NCBI RefSeq assembly: GCF_003248515.1 | Contig: NZ_QFOB01000006.1 | Span: 186,001-250,000 of the forward strand | Direction: 5' to 3' | DNA from: Sphingomonas sp. | GTDB lineage: Bacteria; Pseudomonadota; Alphaproteobacteria; Sphingomonadales; Sphingomonadaceae | DNA length: 64,000 bases | Shown here: positions 18,823 to 28,043 of the stretch, piece after piece | Layout of the letters: every line of letters begins with the position of its first letter | How positions within the stretch are numbered: the first letter of the stretch is position 1 | Translations under genes and position numbers: made by a program | The notes under the pieces: model-generated | The model's database searches: none | Told to the model about the DNA's origin: nothing | What the model saw: only the letters and a program-made list of their open reading frames with translations

Positions 18823-19299
18823 TCAGGCATCCTTCGGCGGATCGGCGATCATCGCGGTGAAATTGGCCTGCGCCACCACCTTGCCATCGATCAGCGCCTT
18901 GCCGGCGAACTTGCAGACCGTCGCTCGCTTCTGGACGAATTCCACTTCAAGCTTCAGCAGAACGCCGGGCTCCACCGGGCTGCGGAACTTCGCTTCGTCG
19001 ATCGCCATGAAATAGACGAGCTTGCCCGAACCCGCGAGTCCGAGGCTCTCGACCGCGAGCACGCCGGCGGCCTGCGCCAGCGCCTCGACGATCAGCACGC
19101 CCGGCATGATCGGACGGCCGGGGAAATGCCCCTGGAAGAAGCTTTCGTTGATCGTCACGGCCTTCACCGCGACGATCGAACGATCCGGCACCAGCGCCTC
19201 GACGCGATCGACGAGGAGCATGGGATAGCGGTGCGGAAGCGCCGCCATGACCCGCTTGATATCCAACGGGCCGATATCGGGGCGTTCCGCATCGCTCAT
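18823..19299 (-). CDS. fabZ: 3-hydroxyacyl-[acyl-carrier-protein] dehydratase FabZ
   Basis: Hot-dog fold dehydratase of type II fatty acid synthesis, 158 residues. The active-site His is in FFQGHFPGRPIMPGVL (about 55-70) and the catalytic Glu in the helix VLIVEALAQAAG (about 72). MLLVDRV near residue 27-33 is also typical. It follows the ompH/Skp gene by six bases in the bamA cluster. In most Gram-negatives lpxD lies between these two genes; here it does not. Confidence 0.96.
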   Translation of the reverse strand: MSDAERPDIGPLDIKRVMAALPHRYPMLLVDRVEALVPDRSIVAVKAVTINESFFQGHFPGRPIMPGVLIVEALAQAAGVLAVESLGLAGSGKLVYFMAIDEAKFRSPVEPGVLLKLEVEFVQKRATVCKFAGKALIDGKVVAQANFTAMIADPPKDA

Positions 19300-19305
19300 C
19301 GTGGC

Positions 19306-19968
19306 TTAGCGACCCTGCGGCTGCGGCTTGGCCGGAGCGGCGGCGGCAGGCGCCGGAGCGGCACCGGCGGCCGGGGCGGCGGCGGGCGCGGTCGGCTGCG
19401 GACGCACGATCTGCACCGCCGTCAGCTTCTGATCGAGCAGCGGCAGCACGGCGGCCGTCACGTCGCCGGCCGGATCGGCGGCGAGCACGGTGCCGCGCGG
19501 CACGACGAGCGCGGCCTTGCGCTGGGCGCGGACCTGCTCGGCGAGCGGAACCACGGCCTGGATGATCTGCTCGCGCACATAGGCGGCCGAATCCTGGATC
19601 GCCTGCTGCACGGCCATCGCCTGGTTGCGCGCCTCGCCCAGCTTGTCCTCGGCCTGTCCGATCGCCTGCTGCGTCGCGACCGGGAGCTTGGAGGGATCGC
19701 CGTTCGGCCCGAGCGTCTTCTGCGCGGCCTGGATCTGCGTCTGATAGGCGGTGCGCGCCGATTCGAAGGCCGCATTCGCCTGCTGCTGCGGGCCCTGATA
19801 GCGCGTGACGAGCTGGGTCTGCGCATTCTTGGCGGCGGCGCTGTCGCTATACAGGCGATCAATGTCGATCGTGAGGATCCCGCCCGTGGCGGCCTGCGCA
19901 AAAACCGGCGGCGTGATCGCCACCGCGAGGAGCGCGGCGACGGCCGCGCGCTTGAAAGTGCTGAACAT
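19306..19968 (-). CDS. OmpH/Skp-family periplasmic chaperone
   Basis: 220-residue exported protein. A signal peptide (residues 1-24, ending PPVFA) precedes an OmpH domain starting GGILTIDIDRLYSDSAA and containing a long coiled coil (about 45-145, QQQANAAFESARTAYQTQIQ). A Pro/Ala-rich C-terminal tail (about 185-220) is unusual for Skp. Skp holds unfolded outer-membrane proteins on the way to BamA. Its ATG overlaps the bamA stop by one base (TGATG), so the pair is coupled. Confidence 0.88.
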   Translation of the reverse strand: MFSTFKRAAVAALLAVAITPPVFAQAATGGILTIDIDRLYSDSAAAKNAQTQLVTRYQGPQQQANAAFESARTAYQTQIQAAQKTLGPNGDPSKLPVATQQAIGQAEDKLGEARNQAMAVQQAIQDSAAYVREQIIQAVVPLAEQVRAQRKAALVVPRGTVLAADPAGDVTAAVLPLLDQKLTAVQIVRPQPTAPAAAPAAGAAPAPAAAAPAKPQPQGR

Positions 19969-22661
19969 CAGAATTGCGTCCCTACGTTGAAAGTGAAGAG
20001 CTTGGGATCGTCCCCGGCATATTTGACGAGCGCCTTGGCGATATCGATGCGGAAGGGGCCGAACGGCGAATTCCAGTTCACGCCGAAGCCCACCGAGATG
20101 CGCGGCTTCCACGTATTGCCGACATAGACTTCCTGGAAGCCGGCGATGCTGGTGCCGACGAGCGAGAAGCCCTCCGAGCAGCTTGTCGTGCCGGAGGGCA
20201 CGGTCTGCGAAACGCCGCTGGTGCTGTTATAGCAGGTGAGCGTGCCGTCCGCATTCGGGGTCGCACGGAACTGGCCGGAAACCGGGATGTTGGTCGTCGC
20301 CGGCCGGGTAAGGCCGAAGACGGAACCCGCGATCGCGAAGATGGAGGGGCGCAGGCCCAGTTCGCGCGCGCCATTGCCCAGCGGCAGCTCCAGATCCAGC
20401 TTGGCCATGTAATAGGCCCGGCCGCCCAGCGCGTCGTCCGACATCTGGCTGCGATCGTTGACCGGATTGCCATCGGCATCATAGGGCACGCGCAGCACGC
20501 GCGGGCCGATGCCGCGAATGTCGAAGCCGGCGAATTCGGGCTGGCCGAGGAAGAACCGGTCGGTCAGGCGCACCTTGTCGATATTCGCGCCGCGGCTCTT
20601 GTTGAGCGAATAGATATAGCCGCCCTCCCCGTTGATGGAGAGGATCATGCCCTTGAGCACCTGATAATATTGGTGGCCCTCGGCGCGGGTGCGGATGTAG
20701 CGGACGCTGCCGCCCAGGCCGGCGAAATCCTGGCTCAGCACGAGCCTGCGCCCCGCAGTCGGGCGACGGCGATCGTTCAGATTGTCATAGACGATGCTGT
20801 AGCCCACCGACGAGGTCAGACGATTGCCAATGGAATCACAGAGATAGCGGCCCGCAAGAAGCGGATCGCACTGGAAGTTGTTGGTCAGAACCGAATTGCC
20901 ACTCGAATCGGTCGTGTAATAAGAATAGAAGCTGCTCTTATCGAGGCTGACCTTGTCGTAGCTCAGGCCATAGCGCAGCGCGAGGCTCCAATATTCGGTC
21001 AGCGGCAGGCCGGCGCGCACCTGGAAGCCGGTGGTGACCTGGCTGTAGGTCGTGTTGCGATTGTCGTTCACATAATTGAACGAGTTCAGATCGCGACGGA
21101 ACACGTCCACGCCCAGCGCGATCGACTTGTCGAACAGATAAGGCTCCGTGAAGCCGACCGAAACCGACTTCGAATAGACCGAATAGTCGACGCTGGTGCG
21201 CACTTCCTGCCCCTTGCCCATGAAGTTGGACTGGGTGATGGAGGCGTTGACGATGAACTTTTCGAGGCTGGAATAGCCGGCCGAAACCTGGAGCTGGCCA
21301 GTCGATTTCTCTTCCAGATTGGCCTCGAGGATCACCTTGTCCGGCGTCGAACCCTGCTTCTGGCCGATTTCCAGCTTGTCCTGGAAGAAGCCCAGGCTCT
21401 GAATGCGATCGCGCGAGCGCTTCACGCGGAAGCCGTTGAAGGCATCGCCCTCCGCCAGGCGGAATTCGCGGCGGACGACCTTGTCGCGCGTGATCGTGTT
21501 GCCGTTGATATCGATCCGCTCGACATAGACGCGCGGCGCATCGGCGACCTGGAAGGTGACGCCCATGGTGAGCGTATCCTTGTCGCGGCGGAAATCCGGG
21601 CGCACGTCGGCGAAGGCATAGCCCAGCAGGCCGGCCGTCTCGGTGATCGTGTCGACAGTATCCTCGACGATCTTCGCGTTATACCAGTCGCCCTGCTTGA
21701 AGCGGATCAGATATTTCAGCGTATCCGGCTTCAGATCGCGGATCTGGCTTTCCAGATCGATCTTGCCGAACTTGTAGCGCTCGCCTTCCTCGACCACGTA
21801 GGTGACGATGAAGTCGCGCTTGTTGGGCGTGAGCTCCGCCACGGCCGAAACGACATGGAAATCGGCATAACCCTGCGTCAGGTAGAATTGACGCATCTTC
21901 TGCTGGTCATAGGCCAGACGATCGGGATCATAGCTCGTGCCGCCGGAAAAGATCTTCGTGATGCCGCTCTGCTTCGTCACCATCTCGCCGCGCAGGCGGC
22001 CGTCCGAGAATTTCTCGTTGCCGATGATGTTGATCTTGCGGATGCGCGATTTCGGCCCCTCGTGGATCTCGAAGACGACATCGACGCGATTCTGGTCGAG
22101 CTGCACCATCTTCGGCTCGACCGTGGCGGCGTAGCGGCCCTGGCGCTTATACAGTTCGATGATGCGCGCCACGTCCGCGCGCGTCTTGGATCGGGTGAAG
22201 ATCTGGCGCGGGGCGAGCTTGATCTCGGGGCGGATCTTGTCTTCCTTGATCCGCTTGTTGCCCTCCAGCACGATCCGGTTGATCACCGGATTTTCGCGCA
22301 CCTGGAGCACGATATTGCCCGTGTCCGCGCCGGCGATCGTCACGTCGGCGAACAGTTCGGATGCGTAGAGATCCTTCAGCGCCTGATCGAGATCGGCCGC
22401 CGTATAGGTCTGCCCTGCCGAAAGCTTGATGTAGGAGCGGACCGTATCCGCCTCCAGGCGCTGATTGCCGGTCACGTTGATCGAATGGATCGTGCCGCCG
22501 ATCGTCGGCGGAAGCGCGGCGGCCGGCGGCGGCGCCGCGGGCGTGGCCGGGACAGGCGTGCGGGCCGGGCGCTGCGCGATGGCCGGCACGCCCGCAAAGG
22601 CCGTGCCGATCAGGAAAGCCGAAGCGTAGCGGCGTGCACCCGTATTGTTCTGAAACTTCAC
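19968..22661 (-). CDS. bamA: Outer membrane protein assembly factor BamA
   Basis: Core of the BAM machine that inserts beta-barrels, 897 residues. After a signal peptide (about 1-30, ending VPAIA) come five POTRA domains (about 55-400; first begins GTIHSINVTGNQRLEADTV) and a 16-stranded barrel with the family signature near RRRPTAGRRLVLSQDFAGLGG and the final LFTFNVGTQF, ending in Phe. The GTG at 22661 places the signal peptide correctly; the frame runs up to an ATG at 22712. Downstream are ompH and fabZ, upstream rseP. Confidence 0.95.
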   Translation of the reverse strand: MKFQNNTGARRYASAFLIGTAFAGVPAIAQRPARTPVPATPAAPPPAAALPPTIGGTIHSINVTGNQRLEADTVRSYIKLSAGQTYTAADLDQALKDLYASELFADVTIAGADTGNIVLQVRENPVINRIVLEGNKRIKEDKIRPEIKLAPRQIFTRSKTRADVARIIELYKRQGRYAATVEPKMVQLDQNRVDVVFEIHEGPKSRIRKINIIGNEKFSDGRLRGEMVTKQSGITKIFSGGTSYDPDRLAYDQQKMRQFYLTQGYADFHVVSAVAELTPNKRDFIVTYVVEEGERYKFGKIDLESQIRDLKPDTLKYLIRFKQGDWYNAKIVEDTVDTITETAGLLGYAFADVRPDFRRDKDTLTMGVTFQVADAPRVYVERIDINGNTITRDKVVRREFRLAEGDAFNGFRVKRSRDRIQSLGFFQDKLEIGQKQGSTPDKVILEANLEEKSTGQLQVSAGYSSLEKFIVNASITQSNFMGKGQEVRTSVDYSVYSKSVSVGFTEPYLFDKSIALGVDVFRRDLNSFNYVNDNRNTTYSQVTTGFQVRAGLPLTEYWSLALRYGLSYDKVSLDKSSFYSYYTTDSSGNSVLTNNFQCDPLLAGRYLCDSIGNRLTSSVGYSIVYDNLNDRRRPTAGRRLVLSQDFAGLGGSVRYIRTRAEGHQYYQVLKGMILSINGEGGYIYSLNKSRGANIDKVRLTDRFFLGQPEFAGFDIRGIGPRVLRVPYDADGNPVNDRSQMSDDALGGRAYYMAKLDLELPLGNGARELGLRPSIFAIAGSVFGLTRPATTNIPVSGQFRATPNADGTLTCYNSTSGVSQTVPSGTTSCSEGFSLVGTSIAGFQEVYVGNTWKPRISVGFGVNWNSPFGPFRIDIAKALVKYAGDDPKLFTFNVGTQF

Positions 22662-22730
22662 CCGTCCGCCCTTAATTTCGAAAGCAGTGCCGGGGCCCCT
22701 CTTCCGGCGCACCGCCCTGCCCCATCCCGT

Positions 22731-23864
22731 TCAGCCGATCAAGCCGGCAAGCGTCCGCCAGAGGCCGAGCGAGCCGAGATCATTGATCGTCACGAACACC
22801 ATGAAGCCAAGCAGCATCGCCAGACCTGAACGAAACGCCCAATCGTGGGCACGTTCCGGCAGGGGCCGGCGGCTGACGCCCTCGATCATGTAGAAAAGGA
22901 GGTGCCCGCCATCGAGCATGGGAATTGGCAAGAGATTGATGAACCCCAGATTTATCGAAATCAGGGCCATGAAGTGGATGATCGCGACAATACCGAAGGA
23001 AACGGTCTCGCCCGAATAGCGCGCGATCTGGATCGGGCCGCCCAATTCCTTGGCCGGTCGCCGCCCCGTCACGATCTGGCCGATGACGTCCACCATCGTC
23101 CGCACGGTCTGCACCGTTTCGCGCACGGCCGCCCCGATCACGCCCGCAGGACCGCGCCGTTCATAAATCTCCCGCCCCGGCGTCACGCCCAGCAGGCCCA
23201 GGCGCTGCGGATTGCCCAGATCGTCCGTGATCTGGCGCACGGCCGGAGTGGCGGAAAGCGCGATCATCCGCCCGCCGCGCTCCACATCCAGCGCCATCGG
23301 CGTGCCCGGGCGCACCGAAACATAGACGGCCAGCTCCTCGAAGCGCGAAATGGCGCGCCCGTCGATTGCGACGATCCGGTCACCCGGCAGGATACCCGCC
23401 TTCGCCGCCGCCGATTTTTCGACGACGCGCTCGATCACGGCCGGCGTCTGCGGCACGCCATAGACGGCGAAGAAGCCCGCGAAGATGGCGATTGCGACGA
23501 GGAAATTGGTGAGCGGGCCGGCCAGCACGATCAGGAAGCGCTGCCACAGCGGCTGCGCCTGGAATGTCCGGGCCTTCTCGGCCGGCGGCAGGGCCAGCCA
23601 TGCCGGATCGGTGCGACCCGCCGGCCCCATATCACCCGCAAACTTCACATAGCCGCCCAGCGGCAGCAGCGAGACGCGCCAGCGCGTGCCGCGCCTGTCC
23701 GTCCAGCCGGTCACCTCGCGCCCCATGCCGATCGAGAAGGTCTCGGCATGCACGCCGAACCAGCGACCGACGAAATAATGGCCCAGCTCGTGCAGGAAGA
23801 CGAGCGGCCCGATCACCACGACAAAGCCGAACAGGGCCAGCAGGATGCTCGGTATGGCCATCAT
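22731..23864 (-). CDS. rseP: Site-2 intramembrane zinc metalloprotease RseP
   Basis: Inner-membrane S2P protease, 377 residues, cleaving TM segments of anti-sigma factors and leftover signal peptides. TM1 carries the zinc site HELGH (about residues 25-29). A PDZ domain (about 130-205, AAAKAGILPGDRIVAIDG) is followed by the last TM segments with FINLLPIPMLDGGHLL, which holds the Asp ligand in the NxxPxPxLDG motif. The first ATG (23864) overlaps the dxr stop by four bases; the adjacent ATG at 23861 is possible. Confidence 0.95.
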   Translation of the reverse strand: MMAIPSILLALFGFVVVIGPLVFLHELGHYFVGRWFGVHAETFSIGMGREVTGWTDRRGTRWRVSLLPLGGYVKFAGDMGPAGRTDPAWLALPPAEKARTFQAQPLWQRFLIVLAGPLTNFLVAIAIFAGFFAVYGVPQTPAVIERVVEKSAAAKAGILPGDRIVAIDGRAISRFEELAVYVSVRPGTPMALDVERGGRMIALSATPAVRQITDDLGNPQRLGLLGVTPGREIYERRGPAGVIGAAVRETVQTVRTMVDVIGQIVTGRRPAKELGGPIQIARYSGETVSFGIVAIIHFMALISINLGFINLLPIPMLDGGHLLFYMIEGVSRRPLPERAHDWAFRSGLAMLLGFMVFVTINDLGSLGLWRTLAGLIG

Positions 23865-25030
23865 CGGGCAAGCGACTCCACAAAGGCACAGGCGCGAACG
23901 CGCGCCTCCGCGTCGATCGCCAGAACATCCTCGATCGATCCCGGCCGGATCGCAATATAGCTGTCGCGCACTTTCGCCACGATTAAGGCGATATCGAGGA
24001 AGCCGATCCGCCCGGCGAGAAATGCCGCCACCGCGATCTCGTTGGCGGCGTTCAGGATGGCGGGCGCGGCGCCCCCCTCCCGCATCGCATCCATCGCGAG
24101 GCCCAGCGCGGGGAAGCGATCGAAATCGGGCGCCTGGAAGTCCAGCCGGCCGATCGCGGCCAGATCCAGCCGGGGGCACGGAGTCTCCATCCGATCCGGC
24201 CAGGCCAGCGTATGCGCGATCGGCGTGCGCATGTCCGGCGTGCCCAACTGGGCCAGAACCGATCCGTCGACATATTCCACCATCGAATGGACGACCGACT
24301 GGGGATGGACGAGCACGTCCAGCCGATCGGCGCCCACCGGGAAGAGGTGGAAGGCCTCGATCAGCTCCAGGCCTTTGTTCATCAGCGTGGCGCTATCCAC
24401 TGAAATCTTCGCACCCATCGACCAGTTGGGATGCTTCACGGCCTGCGCCGGCGTCATCCCCGCCATCTGCTCGCGCGTCAGCGACCGGAAAGGTCCGCCG
24501 CTCGCCGTGAGGATCACCTTTCGCACGCGCTCTGCGGATCCATGCGGAAAGCATTGGAATACCGCATTATGCTCGCTGTCCACCGGCAGCAGGGTCGCGC
24601 CATGCTCGGTGGCCGTGCGCGTCATCAGCGCGCCGGCCGAAACGAGCGCCTCCTTGTTGGCGAGCGCGACCGTCTCGCCCTGCTCCAGCGCCGCCATCAC
24701 CGGCTTCAGCCCCGCCGTGCCGACGATCGCAGCCATCGTCCAGTCGGCGCCCATAGCCGCCGCCTCGACGATCGCCCCCTCGCCCGCGGCGGCCTCCACG
24801 CCGCTGCCGGAAAGCGCGTCCTTCAACTCCGCATAGAGCGCCGGATCGAGAATCACCGCGCGCTCGGCGCGCGTGCGGCGGGCGGCATCGGCCAGCTTGT
24901 CCACGCTGCGCGCGGCCGTCAGCGCGCGCACGCGGAAGCGCTCCGGCTCGCGCTCGATCAGGTCCAGCGTGGAGGCGCCGATCGATCCGGTCGCGCCGAG
25001 GATCGTGACGGAACGCGGACCTTCCGTCAC
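23861..25030 (-). CDS. dxr: 1-deoxy-D-xylulose 5-phosphate reductoisomerase
   Basis: Second step of the MEP isoprenoid pathway (DXP to MEP, NADPH-dependent), 389 residues. The Rossmann motif ILGATGSIGASTLD is at 10-23, the central domain has LANKEALVSAG and PVDSEHNAVFQ (metal and substrate residues), and the flexible lid follows near LTASGGPFR. It overlaps rseP downstream and cdsA upstream by four bases each (ATGA), making this a tightly coupled row of lipid-carrier and envelope genes. Confidence 0.97.
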   Translation of the reverse strand: MTEGPRSVTILGATGSIGASTLDLIEREPERFRVRALTAARSVDKLADAARRTRAERAVILDPALYAELKDALSGSGVEAAAGEGAIVEAAAMGADWTMAAIVGTAGLKPVMAALEQGETVALANKEALVSAGALMTRTATEHGATLLPVDSEHNAVFQCFPHGSAERVRKVILTASGGPFRSLTREQMAGMTPAQAVKHPNWSMGAKISVDSATLMNKGLELIEAFHLFPVGADRLDVLVHPQSVVHSMVEYVDGSVLAQLGTPDMRTPIAHTLAWPDRMETPCPRLDLAAIGRLDFQAPDFDRFPALGLAMDAMREGGAAPAILNAANEIAVAAFLAGRIGFLDIALIVAKVRDSYIAIRPGSIEDVLAIDAEARVRACAFVESLAR

Positions 25031-25803
25031 AGCACGCCTCCGGCCACCAGCGCCGCCACCAGCGTGGCGACGGGGATCAGGCCATCGATCCGGTCGAGTA
25101 TGCCGCCATGGCCTGGCAATATGTGCCCGCTATCCTTCACGCCAGCCTTCCGCTTGAGTGCGCTTTCATACAAATCCCCCCCTTGCGCGACGACCGCAAG
25201 CGGCGCGCCCAGCCATAACGTCGCCCCCGGCAGACCGAAGGCCAGGCCAAGGATCGCGCCGCCGATCAGCGCCGCCGCCATGCCGCCGACCAGCCCGGCC
25301 CACGTCTTGTTGGGGCTCAGTTTCGGCGAAAGCTTCGGGCCGCCGATGGCGCGGCCGGAAAAATAGGCGCCCGTATCGGTGAGGATCACGATCACGATCG
25401 TCCACAACGCCATCGCGAAGCCTTGCGGCAGCCCGCGCAGGAACAGGAGGGCGATTGCCGGCGCGCCCGCATAGACGAGGCCCCAGCCGATGCGCGAACT
25501 GCCCACCATCATCGCGGCCACGATCGCCGCGATGGAAAGAACGGCCACCGTATCGCGCTCCGGCCCCCAGGAACCCGGAGACGACAGGATCAGCACGCCA
25601 GCGAGCAGGACCAGCGCGATCGCCGCGCGGGCGACATGCGCGCCCGCCAGCCCGCACCATTCCGCCAGCGCGATCACCGCGACGACCGTCACGAACGCCC
25701 ACAGCAGCCAGCCGCCCGCCGCCAGCGCGCCGAGCGCGACTGCGGCTGCGACCAGCCCCGCCAGCGCCCGTGTCTTGAGATCGGACACGCCGGTCCCCGC
25801 CAT
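25027..25803 (-). CDS. cdsA: Phosphatidate cytidylyltransferase CdsA
   Basis: Integral membrane enzyme that makes CDP-diacylglycerol, the precursor used by PssA and PgsA (both in this window). 258 residues, about seven TM helices. The family signature lies in the C-terminal third: ILTDTGAYFSGRAIGG, then KLSPNKTWAGLVGG and the end HGGILDRIDGLIP, which matches the S/P-K-T...G...G-G-x(n)-DR-D pattern. It starts six bases after uppS. Confidence 0.95.
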   Translation of the reverse strand: MAGTGVSDLKTRALAGLVAAAVALGALAAGGWLLWAFVTVVAVIALAEWCGLAGAHVARAAIALVLLAGVLILSSPGSWGPERDTVAVLSIAAIVAAMMVGSSRIGWGLVYAGAPAIALLFLRGLPQGFAMALWTIVIVILTDTGAYFSGRAIGGPKLSPKLSPNKTWAGLVGGMAAALIGGAILGLAFGLPGATLWLGAPLAVVAQGGDLYESALKRKAGVKDSGHILPGHGGILDRIDGLIPVATLVAALVAGGVL

Positions 25804-25809
25804 GATCCG

Positions 25810-26553
25810 TCAGCGGCCGCCGAAGCGGCGCTCGCGCGCGCCGAAGGCCGCCAGCGCATCCTCCAGCGCCGCCCGATCGAAATCGGGCCACAGCGTGTCG
25901 GTAAACAGCAGTTCGGCATAGGCCGCCTGCCACAGCAGAAAATTGGAGAGCCGCACTTCGCCCGAGGTGCGGATCATCAGATCCAGCGGCGGCAGGCCGG
26001 CCGTGTCGAGATGATCGTCGATCAGATCGATATCGATCGCCGCCGGATCCAGCGTCCCGGCCTTCGCCGCCTCCGCCATGCGCCGGGCAACGCGCACGAT
26101 TTCGTCCTGACCGCCGTAATTCAGGGCCAGAACGGCCGTGAGCCCCTGATTGTTGGCGGTCCGCGCGACGGCCGCCTCCAGCTGTTCCACCAGATCGGGC
26201 GCGAACTTGTGATAATCGCCGATCAGGCGGAGCCGCACGCCATTGCGATCCAGTTCGTCAATCTCGCGCTTCAGATAGAGGCGGAGCAAACCCATCAGAT
26301 CGTTGATCTCGTCCACCGGCCGACGCCAGTTTTCCGAGGAAAAGGCATAGAGCGTCAGCGCCTCCAGGCCAATTTCGCCCGCGGCGCGGATCGTCCGGCG
26401 AACCGCCTCCATGCCCTGACGATGCCCGGCCACGCGCGGCAGGTGGCGGCGTTTCGCCCAGCGTCCATTGCCATCCATGATGATGGCGACATGGCGCACG
26501 CAGGCAACGCCCCCTCCGGGGATGGCGGCGGGACTGGCTGAGCCGGGGCTCAC
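25810..26553 (-). CDS. uppS: Undecaprenyl diphosphate synthase UppS
   Basis: cis-Prenyltransferase building the C55 carrier lipid for peptidoglycan and glycan export, 247 residues. The catalytic Asp is in VAIIMDGNGRWAKRR (about 24-38); other signatures are LTLYAFSSENWRRP, LALNYGG and DLMIRTSGEVRLSNFLLWQ. The start is the GTG at 26553, which overlaps the frr stop by four bases (GTGA); the open frame upstream of it only shadows frr. Confidence 0.95.
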   Translation of the reverse strand: MSPGSASPAAIPGGGVACVRHVAIIMDGNGRWAKRRHLPRVAGHRQGMEAVRRTIRAAGEIGLEALTLYAFSSENWRRPVDEINDLMGLLRLYLKREIDELDRNGVRLRLIGDYHKFAPDLVEQLEAAVARTANNQGLTAVLALNYGGQDEIVRVARRMAEAAKAGTLDPAAIDIDLIDDHLDTAGLPPLDLMIRTSGEVRLSNFLLWQAAYAELLFTDTLWPDFDRAALEDALAAFGARERRFGGR

Positions 26554-27107
26554 TTGCCCAGGATTTCCTTTTCCTTGGCGTTCGTCGCGGTATCCGCGTC
26601 GGCCACGGTCGCGTCGGTCAGCTTCTGCACCTCGGTTTCGAGGCGCTTGCGCTCGTCCTCGCTGATCTCGCCCTTCTTCTCGTCGGCCTTCAGCGAATCC
26701 ATGCCGTCGCGGCGTACGTTGCGGATCGCGATCTTGGCCTTTTCCGCGAAGGATCCGGCCAGCTTGGCGAGTTCCTTGCGGCGTTCCTCGGTCAGATCCG
26801 GGATGGGGATGCGCAGATTCTGGCCATCCACGATCGGGTTGAGCCCGAGATTCGCGGAACGGATCGCCTTGTCGACCACGCCGACATTGGACTTGTCCCA
26901 CACCTGCACCGCCAGCATCCGCGATTCCGGCGTGGTGACAGTCGCGACCTGGTTCAGCGGCATGTGGCTGCCATACACCTCCACCGTGATCGTATCGAGC
27001 AGCGAGGTGGAGGCGCGGCCGGTGCGCAGGCCCTGGAGATCGTGCTTCAGCGCTTCGACGGCGCCGGCCATGCGGCGCTCCAGATCGGCCTTGTTATAGG
27101 CGGGCAT
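26550..27107 (-). CDS. frr: Ribosome recycling factor
   Basis: 185-residue two-domain L-shaped protein that with EF-G splits post-termination ribosomes. It begins YNKADLERRMAGAVEALKHDL and contains the conserved LRTGRASTSLLD, PIPDLTEERRKEL and the end helix of domain I. Full family length. It lies three bases after pyrH, the usual order pyrH-frr-uppS-cdsA. Confidence 0.97.
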   Translation of the reverse strand: MPAYNKADLERRMAGAVEALKHDLQGLRTGRASTSLLDTITVEVYGSHMPLNQVATVTTPESRMLAVQVWDKSNVGVVDKAIRSANLGLNPIVDGQNLRIPIPDLTEERRKELAKLAGSFAEKAKIAIRNVRRDGMDSLKADEKKGEISEDERKRLETEVQKLTDATVADADTATNAKEKEILGK

Positions 27108-27110
27108 CTT

Positions 27111-27836
27111 CTAGTTTCCTTCGTTCCGCACGGTCGTTGCCGTGCCTTTGCCGGCGAGCACGGTCGCAAGATTGCCCTGCTCGCGGATGTTGAAGACCAC
27201 GATCGGGATGTTGTTGTCACGGCACAGCGCCACGGCGCTGGCATCCATCACCTTCAGATTATCTGAAAGCACCCGATCGAAAGTGACTGTTTCATAACGC
27301 TTCGCTGTTGCCACCTTCTTGGGATCGGCATCGTAGACGCCGTCCACAGACGTACCCTTGAACAGGGCATCGCACTTCATTTCGGCCGCCCGCAGGGCAG
27401 CGCCCGTATCGGTGGTGAAGAAGGGGCTGCCGACGCCGGCCGCGAAGATCACAACGCGCCCCTTTTCCAGGTGGCGCTCGGCACGACGGCGGATGAAGGG
27501 TTCGCACACCGTCTGCATCGGAATGGCGGACTGGACACGGGTATCGACGCCGATCTGTTCCAGCGCATTCTGCACGGCGAGCGCATTCATCACCGTCGCC
27601 AGCATGCCCATATAATCGGCAGTCGCGCGCTCGATTCCCTTCGCTGCGGCCGAAAGCCCGCGGAAGATGTTGCCGCCGCCGACGACGATGCACAATTCGA
27701 ATCCCGCCTCGCGCGCGGCCGCGATCTCGCCTGCGACCCGCGCCGTGGTGGCCGGATCGATCGCCAGTTGCCCCTCCCCCATCAGCACTTCGCCCGAAAG
27801 CTTCAGGAGGATGCGTTTGAAGGGCGGCTGCGACAT
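27111..27836 (-). CDS. pyrH: UMP kinase PyrH
   Basis: Amino-acid-kinase-fold enzyme phosphorylating UMP to UDP, 241 residues. LLKLSGEVLMGEG (about 9-21) binds phosphate, IVVGGGNIFRG holds the glycine loop, and TDTGAALRAAEM and DGVYDADPKK bind nucleotide. The ATG at 27836 gives the standard start MSQPPFKRILLK; ATG 27845 would add three residues. It heads the row pyrH-frr-uppS-cdsA and lies behind the tsf terminator. Confidence 0.96.
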   Translation of the reverse strand: MSQPPFKRILLKLSGEVLMGEGQLAIDPATTARVAGEIAAAREAGFELCIVVGGGNIFRGLSAAAKGIERATADYMGMLATVMNALAVQNALEQIGVDTRVQSAIPMQTVCEPFIRRRAERHLEKGRVVIFAAGVGSPFFTTDTGAALRAAEMKCDALFKGTSVDGVYDADPKKVATAKRYETVTFDRVLSDNLKVMDASAVALCRDNNIPIVVFNIREQGNLATVLAGKGTATTVRNEGN

Positions 27837-27980
27837 GCCTGGCATAGGTCCGATACTGATGGAGGGGACGGCCACTCTTAGATGGGCGTCGGCGCGGTGC
27901 CAAGGCTTCGAAATGCCGAACCGTGACAAGACGGCCAACGATCGATCGTGCCGCCGGGCCGGAACGACGATATCGCCACA

Positions 27981-28017
27981 AAGAAAAGGCCCCGCCCCTC
28001 TCGCGAGGAACGGGGCC
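27981..28017 (-). terminator. Intrinsic terminator of tsf
   Basis: On the minus strand a 13-bp stem with GCGA loop (28017 down to 27988; two G-T pairs) runs into TTTTCTTTG. It lies 26 bases after the tsf stop and separates rpsB-tsf from the pyrH cluster. Confidence 0.9.
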
Positions 28018-28043
28018 AGATCTCAGGCCGAAGCGGCAACCGG

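Noticed and set aside
19974..22829. 951-residue plus-strand open frame across bamA
   Set aside because: Antisense to POTRA and barrel regions with clear BamA motifs; low-complexity Arg/Ala/Asp composition, no domain.
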